Assembly: GCA_965262425.1 (NCBI GenBank)
Contig: OZ253536.1
Span: 4,340,001 to 4,404,000 of the forward strand
Reading direction: 5' to 3'
Length of the DNA: 64,000 bases
Origin: CAZOZZ01 sp965262425
GTDB lineage: Bacteria; Acidobacteriota; Terriglobia; 20CM-2-55-15
Shown here: positions 27,222-36,247 of the stretch, one piece after another
Position numbering within the stretch: position 1 is the stretch's first letter
How the letters are laid out: every line of letters starts with the position of its first letter
Notes under the pieces: model-generated
The model's input: only the letters and a program-made list of their open reading frames with translations
Told to the model about the DNA's origin: nothing
Database searches by the model: none
Translations under genes and position numbers: made by a program

Positions 27222-28907
27222 ATGCGTATGAAACTGATTCGCGGCCTCAGCCTTAGTTTTGCCGGCGGACTGTGTCTGACGGCGCTGCTCCTTGCAGTTC
27301 CCGCCGATACCCCTGTTGTGGATGCGGCCAAGATTGGCGACGTGGAGCGACTGCGTTCGCTGCTCAAGCAGGGGGTCGACGTGAATGCGGCCGAGGGAGA
27401 TGGCATGACGGCGCTCCACTGGGCAGCTTTCAGGGATGACCTGGATATCGCGGAGATCCTGTTGTATGCCGGTGCGAACGTAGGCGCCAGGACCCGCGTC
27501 AATGCCATTAGCGCTTTGGTTCTGGCTGCCCGGAACGGAAGCGCCGCCATGGTCGAGATGATGCTGGACGCCGGGGCCGATGCGAACGCCGCGATGTCGA
27601 TCGGGACGACCCCGCTGATGGCCGCTGCCACTTCAGGTAACGCCGACGCTGTGAAAGTCCTGCTGGACCATGGAGCAGACGTCGGTGCGACCGAGAACGC
27701 CCAGGGTCAGACGGCGTTGATGCTGGCGGCTTCCTACAATCGTTCCGCCGCAATCAAGATTCTGATGGACCACGGGGCAGATCCTGCCGTCACGACGAAG
27801 GTCGTCAATCTGGCCAATCGTGGCCGTGGCCGCGGAGGCCAACAGGCCCAGGGGCAAGGTCGTGGTCGGGGCAATGCGCAGGCCGCGGGCGCACGAGGTC
27901 GGGGCGGTCGCGGGGAGCGAGCTCCGCTCCTGTCCGCGTCCGGAATTCCCATCCGAAGCGGCAACCAGGGCAGCGTCGTTCGTTCCCAGGGAAATGGACG
28001 CCGACGAGGCGGCAACCGGGCGGGCCGTAGTCTGACGACATTAGGCGGTTTGACGCCCTTGTTGTTTGCCGTGCGACAGGGCCACACCGAAGCGGTTCGG
28101 GTCTTGTTGGAGGAAGGCGCCGACATCAATGGTCTCGGTGCGGGGGATGAGACCAGCCCGCTACTCATGGCGGTTATCAACGGTCATTTCGACCTCGCGA
28201 TGTGGTTGCTGGAGGTCGGCGGCGACGCCAACCTTGCCAGTTCAGCCGGAGCGACGCCTCTGTACGTGACCGTGAACGTGAAGTGGGGACCCGAGTCGGG
28301 ATATCCGCAACCCGACACGACGCAGAACAACGCGACCTATCTTGAACTGATGCAGGCCCTTATTGACAAGGGCGCCGACGTGAACGCCAAACTCAAGAAG
28401 GAGCTCTGGTTCACCGCTTACACCTTCGACCTTTCGCGCGTCACCGCCGCGGGCGCGACGCCTTTCTGGAGAGCTGCGCAGGTAGTGGATATTGAGGCGA
28501 TGCGACTCCTGATCGCAAATGGGGCAGATAAGGAACTTACCAATTCCGAGGGGGTCACACCTCTGCACGTCGCGACTGGCGGCGGCGTTCACGGAAACGA
28601 CGAGGTCATTGCTCCGACCGGTTGGCTGGCTGGCGCCCAGTACCTCGTCGACGAGCTTGGGGCCGACGTCAATGCGAAAGACGATGCGGGCTACACGCCG
28701 CTCCACAGCGCTGCGTCGATCGGAGAGACCGAACTGGTGCAGTACCTTGTGGACAAGGGTGGCAACGTCCGCGCGATCAGTGGCCGGGGAGAAACGACCG
28801 CAGACATGGCGAATGGTCCGAGGCAGCGCATCCAACCGTACCCCGAAATCGTCGCTCTTCTCAGAAGCCTGGGTTCGAAGTTCACCGACAACTGTGTGTC
28901 GTGTTAG
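27222..28907 (+). CDS. Module 3 gene C: exported ankyrin-repeat protein with RG-rich linker
   Basis: 561 residues. The N-terminal hydrophobic segment is IRGLSLSFAGGLCLTALLLAV. Ankyrin repeats include GMTALHWAAFRDDLDIAEILLYAGANV and GQTALMLAASYNRSAAIKIL. The linker at about residues 200-270 is rich in RGRG, QG and AR. The second ankyrin block keeps WGPESGYPQPDT, and the end is LRSLGSKFTDNCVSC, as in module 1. GGAGACGGTT precedes ATG 27222, only 14 bp after gene B, the tightest B-C junction of the array. Confidence 0.88.
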   Translation: MRMKLIRGLSLSFAGGLCLTALLLAVPADTPVVDAAKIGDVERLRSLLKQGVDVNAAEGDGMTALHWAAFRDDLDIAEILLYAGANVGARTRVNAISALVLAARNGSAAMVEMMLDAGADANAAMSIGTTPLMAAATSGNADAVKVLLDHGADVGATENAQGQTALMLAASYNRSAAIKILMDHGADPAVTTKVVNLANRGRGRGGQQAQGQGRGRGNAQAAGARGRGGRGERAPLLSASGIPIRSGNQGSVVRSQGNGRRRGGNRAGRSLTTLGGLTPLLFAVRQGHTEAVRVLLEEGADINGLGAGDETSPLLMAVINGHFDLAMWLLEVGGDANLASSAGATPLYVTVNVKWGPESGYPQPDTTQNNATYLELMQALIDKGADVNAKLKKELWFTAYTFDLSRVTAAGATPFWRAAQVVDIEAMRLLIANGADKELTNSEGVTPLHVATGGGVHGNDEVIAPTGWLAGAQYLVDELGADVNAKDDAGYTPLHSAASIGETELVQYLVDKGGNVRAISGRGETTADMANGPRQRIQPYPEIVALLRSLGSKFTDNCVSC

Positions 28908-28945
28908 CTGTGGTCTCTGACCGCCAATAGCCAACGAGAGTTTAC

Positions 28946-31408
28946 ATGAAGAGATACACCTTGATATCAGGCGCCCTGTTCCTGATCCTAGCCGTCGGCA
29001 ACGGCACGAATCTGGCGGAACAACCGGCGGCGCCGGCGATGGTCGGCCCGCAAACCCCTGTCACGTTGTCGCTCGAATCGCGGCAGTCACTCCTGGATCA
29101 GTATTGTGCCTATTGCCACGATGACGTCGAGAAATCCGGAGACATGAGCTTGTCCGGACTGGATCTGGCTCACGTCGAGGACAGCGCCGAACTGGCGGAA
29201 AAGATGATCCGCAAGCTGCGGGCGGGGATGATGCCTCCGGCGGGAGCGCCCCGACCGGATGTCGCCACCCTGACCGCCCTGGCCGCCTCGCTGGAGCAGG
29301 ACATCGACACTGTAGCGGCCGCGAGCCCGAACCCCGGCGCTCGGGCGCTCCAAAGGCTGAACCGGGCGGAGTACGCTCGCTCGATTCACGAGTTGCTCGA
29401 GATCGAAGTGGATGTTGCCGGCCTGCTCCCGCCCGACGTTATGGGCCAGGGCTTCGACAACACGGCGGAAGCATTGAGCGTCTCTGCGGTCCTGGTCCAG
29501 GGATATATGCGGGCGGCCAGCGAGATCAGCCGTGTCGCGGTCGGCGATCCGAAGGCCACTCCCGGTTCGGTGACGTTCAAGATTCCCAGGACGGCGTCGC
29601 AGATGCGTCATGTCGAGGGGGCCCCGTTCGGGACGCGTGGAGGGATGGTCCTTGTCCACAACTTTCCGGCCAACGGCGACTACGTTTTCAACCTGACGCT
29701 TTACGGCACGGCAGCGGGCCGGATTTTTGGCCTGAACAACCCCTTGTTCGACGATGGGGCCGTCTCGACAGGAGAGCTTGAGGTTTCCGTAAACGGTGAG
29801 CGTGTCGCGCTGCTTGAGGTGACGCGGTCCATGAGCGAGTCGAGCACCGGCCTGACACTGACGACGGAGCCGATCTTTATTGAGGCGGGTCCGCAGAAGG
29901 TAGCGGCGGCTTTCGTTCAGAAGTTCTCCGGAATGGTGGACGACCTGGTGGCGCCTATCGAACACACACAGGCCGACGGTGAAATCGCAACAGGCTCCGG
30001 CATCACCGCCCTGCCCCACTTGCAGGATCTCAACATCACCGGGCCTTTCAGGGCCACCGGTGTTTCGCAAACGCCGAGTCGCGCCCGAATTTTTACCTGC
30101 AGGCCGACTTTACCCAGCGAAGAGATGTCGTGCGCCACGGAGATCGTCTCGAATCTTGCAAGCGAGGCGTACCGGAAAACGTTGAGCGCGGAAGATCTGG
30201 AAGGGTTGATGAATTTCTACGTGGAAGGCCGGAAGGACGGCGATTTCGAGACGGGAATCCGGATGGCTCTCCAGGCGGTCCTGGCAAGCCCCAGCTTCGT
30301 GTTTCGCTTCGAGGCCGAGCCGAGCACGGTTGAGCCAGGTCAGGATTATCGTATCAGCGATCTGGAGCTGGCCTCGCGGGTGTCCTATTTCCTGTGGAGC
30401 ACGGTCCCGGATGACGAACTCCTGGAGGTCGCCGAGGAGGGAAGGCTCCATGAGCCGGCAGTGCTGGAGCAGCAGGTCCGACGTATGATCCAGAACCCGC
30501 GGGCGGAGACACTATCGACGCGATTCGCTGCGCAGTGGCTGCATCTGGCCGACCTGAACGGCGTGGTTCCCGATCCTCTGCTCTATCCGCAGTTCGATAC
30601 CACGATGGGTCAGTCGATGAGGCGGGAGACGGAGTTGCTGTTTGACTCCGTCGTACGCGAGGACCGCAACGTGCTCGACCTTCTGACGGCGGACTACACG
30701 TTTGTCGACGAGAGGCTCGCAAAACACTACGGGATTTCCGAGGTAATGGGATACCGTTTCCAGCGTGTGCCCGTGACGGACGACAATCGTCTGGGATTAC
30801 TCGGACACGGGAGCATTCTGACCATTACCTCGACCGCCGACAGAACGTCGCCGGTACAGCGCGGCAAGTGGGTGATGGAGGTCCTTCTCGGCACGCCTCC
30901 GCCGAATCCTCCTCCGAACGTTCCCGAGTTGGAGGAAACCGCGCGGCTGACTTCGGGAAAGGTTCTGACGGTGCGGGAGCGGATGGAGGAACACCGCGCG
31001 AATCCGACTTGTGCGGCCTGTCACAGGATGATCGACCCGATCGGCCTGGCACTGGAAAACTTCGACCCGACCGGAAGATGGCGTACACTGGACAGTGGTT
31101 CGGTGATCAATCCCGCCAGCGAGTTGTTTGACGGGACCCCGTTGAATGGTCCGGCCAGTCTCCGGAAAGCGGTTCTGGCGCGTTCCGAAGCGTTTATTCG
31201 AAACTTCACCGAGAACCTCATGTCGTATGGCCTCGGCCGAACGGTGGAGTACTACGATATGCCGACGGTTCGCATCATTGCGAGGGATGCGGCCGAGAAC
31301 GACAATCGGATCTCCTCGTTCATTCTGGGTGTCGTCCGGAGCCCCGCATTTCAGATGAAGCGTGCGGGAGCCGGCACAACGGAGGAGGCGGGCGGTCAGC
31401 GACAGTGA
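28946..31408 (+). CDS. Module 4 gene A: secreted DUF1592-family di-haem protein
   Basis: 820 residues. The signal peptide is KRYTLISGALFLILAVGNGTNLA. Haem motifs are C54AYCH58, with Ala-Tyr where the other three have Val-Phe, and C689AACH693. DUF1587 reads LNRAEYARSIHELLEIEVDVAGLLPPD. Shared signatures with module 2 are STVPDDELLEV, DPLLYPQFDTTMGQSMRRETELLFD and DRTSPVQRGKW. The C-terminal DUF1585 segment is EYYDMPTVRIIARDAAEND. It starts 38 bp after the module 3 ankyrin stop. Confidence 0.9.
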   Translation: MKRYTLISGALFLILAVGNGTNLAEQPAAPAMVGPQTPVTLSLESRQSLLDQYCAYCHDDVEKSGDMSLSGLDLAHVEDSAELAEKMIRKLRAGMMPPAGAPRPDVATLTALAASLEQDIDTVAAASPNPGARALQRLNRAEYARSIHELLEIEVDVAGLLPPDVMGQGFDNTAEALSVSAVLVQGYMRAASEISRVAVGDPKATPGSVTFKIPRTASQMRHVEGAPFGTRGGMVLVHNFPANGDYVFNLTLYGTAAGRIFGLNNPLFDDGAVSTGELEVSVNGERVALLEVTRSMSESSTGLTLTTEPIFIEAGPQKVAAAFVQKFSGMVDDLVAPIEHTQADGEIATGSGITALPHLQDLNITGPFRATGVSQTPSRARIFTCRPTLPSEEMSCATEIVSNLASEAYRKTLSAEDLEGLMNFYVEGRKDGDFETGIRMALQAVLASPSFVFRFEAEPSTVEPGQDYRISDLELASRVSYFLWSTVPDDELLEVAEEGRLHEPAVLEQQVRRMIQNPRAETLSTRFAAQWLHLADLNGVVPDPLLYPQFDTTMGQSMRRETELLFDSVVREDRNVLDLLTADYTFVDERLAKHYGISEVMGYRFQRVPVTDDNRLGLLGHGSILTITSTADRTSPVQRGKWVMEVLLGTPPPNPPPNVPELEETARLTSGKVLTVRERMEEHRANPTCAACHRMIDPIGLALENFDPTGRWRTLDSGSVINPASELFDGTPLNGPASLRKAVLARSEAFIRNFTENLMSYGLGRTVEYYDMPTVRIIARDAAENDNRISSFILGVVRSPAFQMKRAGAGTTEEAGGQRQ

Positions 31409-31465
31409 CACAGAGAAACGAATAGCAGGGTTAATTGAAGTCAGAGTATCTCAGGAGGGACACGT

Positions 31466-32839
31466 ATGTTCATTACTAAGAAGCACATTTCACGCCGCAC
31501 AATGCTTCGCGGCATGGGCGCAGCGGTCGCGCTGCCGTTCATGGAGTCGATGGTGCCGGCAGCGACACCTCTGGGTCAGACTGCAGCGAATTCTCCAACG
31601 CGGCTGACCTGTATCGAAATGGTTCACGGTTGTGCGGGCAGCAATGCTTACGGTATCGAGCACAACATGTGGGCCCCGGCGGCCGAAGGCCGGGACTTTG
31701 ATCTCACTCCGACCAGCCTGCTTCCGCTCGAACAGTTTCAGGATTACCTGACGATCATCAGCAACGCGGATGTGCCTGCGGCGGAGGCGCACTTTCCTGA
31801 GGAAGTGGGCGGCGACCACTACCGGACGGCATGTACGTTATACACCCAGTCCCACCCCAAGCTGACGGTGGCGTCGGACATTTATTGCGGCATATCCATG
31901 GACCAGATCTACGCCCAGCAGTTCGGCCAGGATACGCCGATTCCCTCGATCCAGCTCAGCATCGAGAGCGTGGACCAGGCAGGTGGTTGCGGATACGGCT
32001 ACTCCTGCGTGTACACCGACTCGATCAGCTGGGCATCTCCGACCGATCCCCTTCCCATGGTCCGGGATCCTCGCGCGGTTTTCGAGCAGTTGTTCGGCGG
32101 CGGGAGCACACCCGAGGAACGGAAGGCCCGTTTTGAGACCGACCGGAGCATTCTGGATTGGGTCACCCGCGATTTCGCCAGGCTGAAGCAGGACCTGGGC
32201 GCTGGCGATCGCCGACGGCTGGACGAGTACGTGGATGACATCCGCGAGGTGGAGGAGCGGATACAGAGGATCGAAAAATACAATTCCAGCGGTGAGGCCA
32301 GAGAGTTGCCCGACGCTCCGGTCGGTGTGCCCGACTCCTACGACGAACACGTCAAGCTGATGTTCGATCTCCAGCTGTTGGCGTTCACCGCAGGCATCAC
32401 GCGGATTTCCGCGTTCAAGATGAGCCGTGACAGCTCGGGCCGGGTGTACCCACCGGCCGGTGTCCGAACAGGGTTCCATTCCGCGTCGCATCACGGCGCC
32501 AACCCGGACCGACTCGCCGACCTTGCGAAGATCAACAAGTATCACGTCAGTCTCATCCCGTACTTCCTGGACAAGTTGAAGAACACGCCCGACGGCGACG
32601 GCAGCCTGCTCGACCACACGCTTCTCATGTACGGATCTGCCATGGGGGATTCGAACCTCCACAACCATGTGCGCGTTCCGTTCTTCATGGCGGGTGGCGC
32701 CAATGGGCAACTCAAGGGCAATCTCCATTACAGGGCCAAGTCCCGAACGACCATCGCTAACGCCATGTTGACGATGCTGCGACGGCTCGGGATCGACAGG
32801 GAAACCTTCGGCGACAGCACCGGAGAACTCCCAATCTAA
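31466..32839 (+). CDS. Module 4 gene B: Tat-exported DUF1552 protein
   Basis: 457 residues. The Tat signal is KKHISRRTMLRGMGAAVALPFME. It is the most divergent B protein: the region EEVGGDHYRTACTLYTQSHPKLT replaces the FRSSAVFLTQSKPR of modules 1 and 3. It shares GYSCVYTDSISW, VRTGFHSASHHG and GSAMGDSNLHNH with the split module 2 gene. It ends GDSTGELPI. CTCAGGAGGGACACGT precedes ATG 31466. Since its nearest paralogue is broken, this may now be the only working copy of that subtype. Confidence 0.9.
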   Translation: MFITKKHISRRTMLRGMGAAVALPFMESMVPAATPLGQTAANSPTRLTCIEMVHGCAGSNAYGIEHNMWAPAAEGRDFDLTPTSLLPLEQFQDYLTIISNADVPAAEAHFPEEVGGDHYRTACTLYTQSHPKLTVASDIYCGISMDQIYAQQFGQDTPIPSIQLSIESVDQAGGCGYGYSCVYTDSISWASPTDPLPMVRDPRAVFEQLFGGGSTPEERKARFETDRSILDWVTRDFARLKQDLGAGDRRRLDEYVDDIREVEERIQRIEKYNSSGEARELPDAPVGVPDSYDEHVKLMFDLQLLAFTAGITRISAFKMSRDSSGRVYPPAGVRTGFHSASHHGANPDRLADLAKINKYHVSLIPYFLDKLKNTPDGDGSLLDHTLLMYGSAMGDSNLHNHVRVPFFMAGGANGQLKGNLHYRAKSRTTIANAMLTMLRRLGIDRETFGDSTGELPI

Positions 32840-32878
32840 GGAAAGGTGTCCCCAGATTTCTCAACCGGAGAGAAGCTT

Positions 32879-34543
32879 ATGTTACGTAAAACAGTCGTTG
32901 GCAGCCTTTCGATGGGCTTGTTTGGTGTCCTCTGTGCAAGCGTACTCCTTTTGGCGGCGGCGCAGGTCGAAGCCCCTGTCGCCGATGCGGCAATGGCAGG
33001 AGACATCGACACTGTTCGCTTGCTACTCAGCCAGGGGGTCGATGTGAACGCGATTCAGGGGGACGGCATGACCGCCCTGCATTGGGCGGCATCGAATGGT
33101 GATCTGGAAATGGCGGGAATTCTCCTGGCCGCCGGTGCGGACGTGGCGGCCGTAAGCCGGGTTGGCAATTACACGCCCCTGCTACTGGCGAGTAGGAGCG
33201 GAAGTGCGCCCATGATCGATTCGCTGTTGGTCGCCGGAGCGGAGACCAACTCGGCCACGACGACCACGGAGATGACCCCCCTTATGATGGCGGCCGCATC
33301 GGGCAGTGCCGATGCGGTTCGGTTGCTGCTCGACAACGGCGCCGACGTCAACGCGCAGGAATCCTCTCATGGACAGACGGCATTGATGCTGGCGGCCGCC
33401 GTGAATCGTGTCGACGTTGTCGCCGTGCTGATGGATAGGGGCGCGGATTCGGGTATTGCGACTAAAATTCGGATGGCCCCGGTGCGAACCAGACCCAGCC
33501 CGCAAACCGGACAACAACCTGGAGCTCGTGGCCGGGGTGGAAATCCACCACCCCTTGCGGCTTCAGGCAGGGGCCGGGGGGCCGGAGCGGGTCGAGGTCA
33601 GGCGGGACAAACCGTAGCGGCGGCGCAGGCAAACTTCTTTGACCGGGAACAGGACCCAACGATCCCCCTCGGTGGGTTGACGGCGCTCCACTATGTTGCG
33701 CGGCAAGGTCACATCGCATCGGCGCGGTCTCTGCTTGATGCGGGCGCTGACGTCAACCTGGTGAGTCCGGGCGGCGACAAGACCAGCCCGCTCCTGATGG
33801 CGGCGATCAACGGTCGCTTCGACCTTGCGATGGCCATGCTCGATTCCGGTGCGGACCCGAACCTTTCGAACGCATGGGGAATGACTCCCCTGTATGCCGT
33901 GGTGAACGTGCAATGGGCGCCTCACGCCTTTTATCCCACACCCAGTGCGGACCAGGAACGGACGACGCACATGGAGTTGATTAAGAAACTGCTGGACCAC
34001 GGTGCCGATCCCGACTCCAGGATGACTGCGCGGCGGCTCTGGTACAACGTTTACGCTTCAGGGGGTGTCGGGAACATCAACGAGTCCGGAGCGACGGCGT
34101 TCTGGCGTGCCGCTCAATCGAGCGACGTCAACGCGTTACGCCTTCTGGCCGCGGCCGGCGCCGATCCGAACATTCCGACCCAGGAAGGAACCACCGCACT
34201 GAACGTTGCTGCCGGAGCCGGCTGGCGTGGCAACTTGAACGTGAATGCCCCCGCCGGCTGGATGCCTGCAGTCCGTTACCTGGTTGAAGGGCTTGGCGCC
34301 GATGTGGCCCTGGGGAACGAACACGGCTATACGCCACTTCACGCCGCAGCGGAAAGAGGTGACAACGAAATGATCCTCTATCTCGTCGAAAAGGGCGGTG
34401 ACGTCACAGCCGTGACCACGCGCGGCGAATCGGTGGCGGATATGGCCAACGGCCCGAGACAGCGCATTCGACCGTTCCTGGAAACGATCGCGCTTCTGAT
34501 GAAGCTGGGTTCCGGGTTCAACGACAACTGCATTTCGTGCTGA
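32879..34543 (+). CDS. Module 4 gene C: exported ankyrin-repeat protein, short linker
   Basis: 554 residues. The hydrophobic N-terminus is VVGSLSMGLFGVLCASVLLLAAAQ. The first ankyrin block includes GMTALHWAASNGDLEMAGILLAAGADV. The linker is shorter and only partly RG-rich (GARGRGGNPPPLAASGRGRG, about residues 215-245) and lacks the LLSASG segment present in the other three. The insert reads WAPHAFYPTPSADQ instead of WAPEAGYPQPDT. It ends FLETIALLMKLGSGFNDNCISC, the only copy with Ile in the terminal motif. GGAGAGAAGCTT precedes ATG 32879, 40 bp after gene B. Confidence 0.88.
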   Translation: MLRKTVVGSLSMGLFGVLCASVLLLAAAQVEAPVADAAMAGDIDTVRLLLSQGVDVNAIQGDGMTALHWAASNGDLEMAGILLAAGADVAAVSRVGNYTPLLLASRSGSAPMIDSLLVAGAETNSATTTTEMTPLMMAAASGSADAVRLLLDNGADVNAQESSHGQTALMLAAAVNRVDVVAVLMDRGADSGIATKIRMAPVRTRPSPQTGQQPGARGRGGNPPPLAASGRGRGAGAGRGQAGQTVAAAQANFFDREQDPTIPLGGLTALHYVARQGHIASARSLLDAGADVNLVSPGGDKTSPLLMAAINGRFDLAMAMLDSGADPNLSNAWGMTPLYAVVNVQWAPHAFYPTPSADQERTTHMELIKKLLDHGADPDSRMTARRLWYNVYASGGVGNINESGATAFWRAAQSSDVNALRLLAAAGADPNIPTQEGTTALNVAAGAGWRGNLNVNAPAGWMPAVRYLVEGLGADVALGNEHGYTPLHAAAERGDNEMILYLVEKGGDVTAVTTRGESVADMANGPRQRIRPFLETIALLMKLGSGFNDNCISC

Positions 34544-34580
34544 CTATTGGCCTGATACATCTCCACCTCGAGTTTGGCCG

Positions 34581-34677
34581 TTCGACGCAGAGACGCAGAG
34601 TAAGATCAGGGGTGTCCGACCGGTCTGCTTCCGAATGACATCTGTTGTTCTCTGCGTCTTTGCGCCTCTGCGTCGAA
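34581..34677. repeat. Palindromic repeat built from GACGCAGA-type octamers
   Basis: The left arm TTCGACGCAGAGACGCAGAG (34581-34600) is complementary to the right arm at 34650-34677, which holds one extra octamer (GCGCAAAG on the complementary strand). The loop is 49 bp. It lies between the last ankyrin gene and the small cytochrome gene and could fold in RNA as a terminator or processing signal. Related octamer strings recur at 36248-36658. These are REP-like dispersed palindromes (inference). Confidence 0.7.
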
Positions 34678-34752
34678 GACACTTCTCGAGTTGCTGATTC
34701 CTCGCAGTCGAGCCTTGTATCTGGATCACGTTGTGTCTTAATCTTGGGGGCG

Positions 34753-35190
34753 ATGAAAATCAAAACAGCCACAATCATGACCTCAGTTTGCGCGATAATC
34801 GGTATCGTCATCTTTCAATCCGCGCTTCGGGCCCAAGTTCAAAGCTCGGTCCTGGACGGTGTTTTCACCGAGTCGCAGGCCGTCCGAGGCGAAAACATCG
34901 TTCAAGGCGTCGGATGTGATTACTGTCATGGCGGCGGGCTTGCCGGTGGCATCGAAGAGACTCCCCCACTCGTCGGCGGTGAATTTACCGGGAATTGGTC
35001 CGGGCAGACGCTTGCCGATCTCTACAGAATGGTTCGTGACATGCCGAAGGATGGCTCGGCGGAATTGACGTCACGGAATGCCGTGGATGTCATGGCGTAC
35101 CTGTTATGGCTCAATTATTATCCACCGGGTGAGATCGAGCTGCTGCCCGACCCCAACGCGCTTGAACAGATTCGGATCGTTTTGCCGTAG
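34753..35190 (+). CDS. Small exported c-type cytochrome
   Basis: 145 residues: signal peptide (MKIKTATIMTSVCAIIGIVIFQSALRAQ), then one haem motif CDYCHGGG in the segment GENIVQGVGCDYCHGGGLAGG. The distal methionine candidate is in LYRMVRDMPKDGSAELTS, followed by the usual C-terminal helix DVMAYLLWLNYYPPG. This is a class I mono-haem cytochrome that would carry electrons in the periplasm. A longer frame from 34645 runs through the palindromic repeat and is rejected in favour of ATG 34753, where the signal peptide begins. Placed 210 bp after the array on the same strand, it is a plausible electron acceptor or donor for the di-haem A proteins. Confidence 0.88.
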   Translation: MKIKTATIMTSVCAIIGIVIFQSALRAQVQSSVLDGVFTESQAVRGENIVQGVGCDYCHGGGLAGGIEETPPLVGGEFTGNWSGQTLADLYRMVRDMPKDGSAELTSRNAVDVMAYLLWLNYYPPGEIELLPDPNALEQIRIVLP

Positions 35191-35257
35191 TCTTCTGTCA
35201 CCGCTGCATCCTCGATTGAATTCGCCGGATCCTGTTGGCTTGCCCTAAGGAGGGTAA

Positions 35258-36196
35258 ATGAAAGTTCGTTTGATTCTTGCAACCGTCGTGGTGACGCTGC
35301 TGGCCGGCATGGTCCTCGGTCAGGGGCACGGTGCCACCCACCTGAACACCATGATCGACCTCATGCAGCAGGGCAAGCCGGTGTTCGGCCTCTATATGCC
35401 AAGAGACCGATCCGGAGCTGCCTCGCCGATGGACCTGGCCAAACAGGCCATGGGCAAACCGACGATCGACTTTCTCTTCAACGGCAGCATGCCCAACGGG
35501 TTTCCTAAGTTCCTGACTGGTTTGACGGCCGGTGGCATCCTTCAGGACGACCATCTGATTCACCCGATCATGCTGAAGATTCATAAGATTTCGGAGAATC
35601 CTCCCGGAGCAGTTCACGACATCAGCGAACAGTTGAATCTTGGCGTCAGTGGCCAGATGTTTGTCGAGGCGGAAAGTGCCGAGGAAGTCCTGTTTGGCCT
35701 AACGGCGATGCGCTACGAATCCAGGGGTGGAACCCGCCCCGATAGCGTCGGCAGCGCTCCCGCCTACTGGGGGATGACCGAACAGGAGTACAGAGAAAAG
35801 GCCGATCTCTGGCCCCTGAACCCCGCCGGCGAGTTGCTCAACTGGACTATCATCGAGAGCGAGAAGGGCCTGGTCAACACCCGGGAGATTGCTTCCGTCA
35901 AGGGAATAGGTGTCCTCTGGCCCGGTGCCGGAACCCTACGCCGCGTGACGTCGAGAATCAACGCCGATGGAGAACGCGTCCCGGATCCGGTTGCTCACGA
36001 GGCGTCGATACAGAAGGTCCTGGCCGCCTGCAAAGAGTTTAACGTCGCCTGCGGCATCCCGGCCAACCCAAGTGACATCGAGAAGCGCATCAAGCAGGGC
36101 TTCAGTGTCTTTGTCATGGGCTGGGGAGAAGATGGGTTCGAAACCGTCGACATCGGCCGTCGCGCCTCGGGCCGTTCCGACACGATGCAACAGTAA
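35258..36196 (+). CDS. Exported HpcH/HpaI aldolase-family protein
   Basis: 312 residues with signal peptide MKVRLILATVVVTLLAGMVLGQG and an HpcH/HpaI (2-oxo acid class II aldolase / citrate lyase beta-like) barrel. Seen are PVFGLYMPRD near the start, DFLFNGSMPNG, QMFVEAESAEEVLFGLTAMRY (the Glu of the divalent-metal site), IGVLWPGAGTLRR and the C-terminal ACKEFNVACGIPANPSDIEKRIKQGFSVFVMGWGEDG. Cytoplasmic relatives cleave or form 4-hydroxy-2-oxo acids; an exported version is unusual but seen in Acidobacteriota-type genomes. AAGGAGGGTAA precedes ATG 35258. It follows the cytochrome gene by 67 bp and is probably cotranscribed. Confidence 0.82.
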   Translation: MKVRLILATVVVTLLAGMVLGQGHGATHLNTMIDLMQQGKPVFGLYMPRDRSGAASPMDLAKQAMGKPTIDFLFNGSMPNGFPKFLTGLTAGGILQDDHLIHPIMLKIHKISENPPGAVHDISEQLNLGVSGQMFVEAESAEEVLFGLTAMRYESRGGTRPDSVGSAPAYWGMTEQEYREKADLWPLNPAGELLNWTIIESEKGLVNTREIASVKGIGVLWPGAGTLRRVTSRINADGERVPDPVAHEASIQKVLAACKEFNVACGIPANPSDIEKRIKQGFSVFVMGWGEDGFETVDIGRRASGRSDTMQQ

Positions 36197-36247
36197 GGCT
36201 ACACCAGGACCTGACTGTTAAGTGACCTCAGTGTGAGACGTTGTCTT

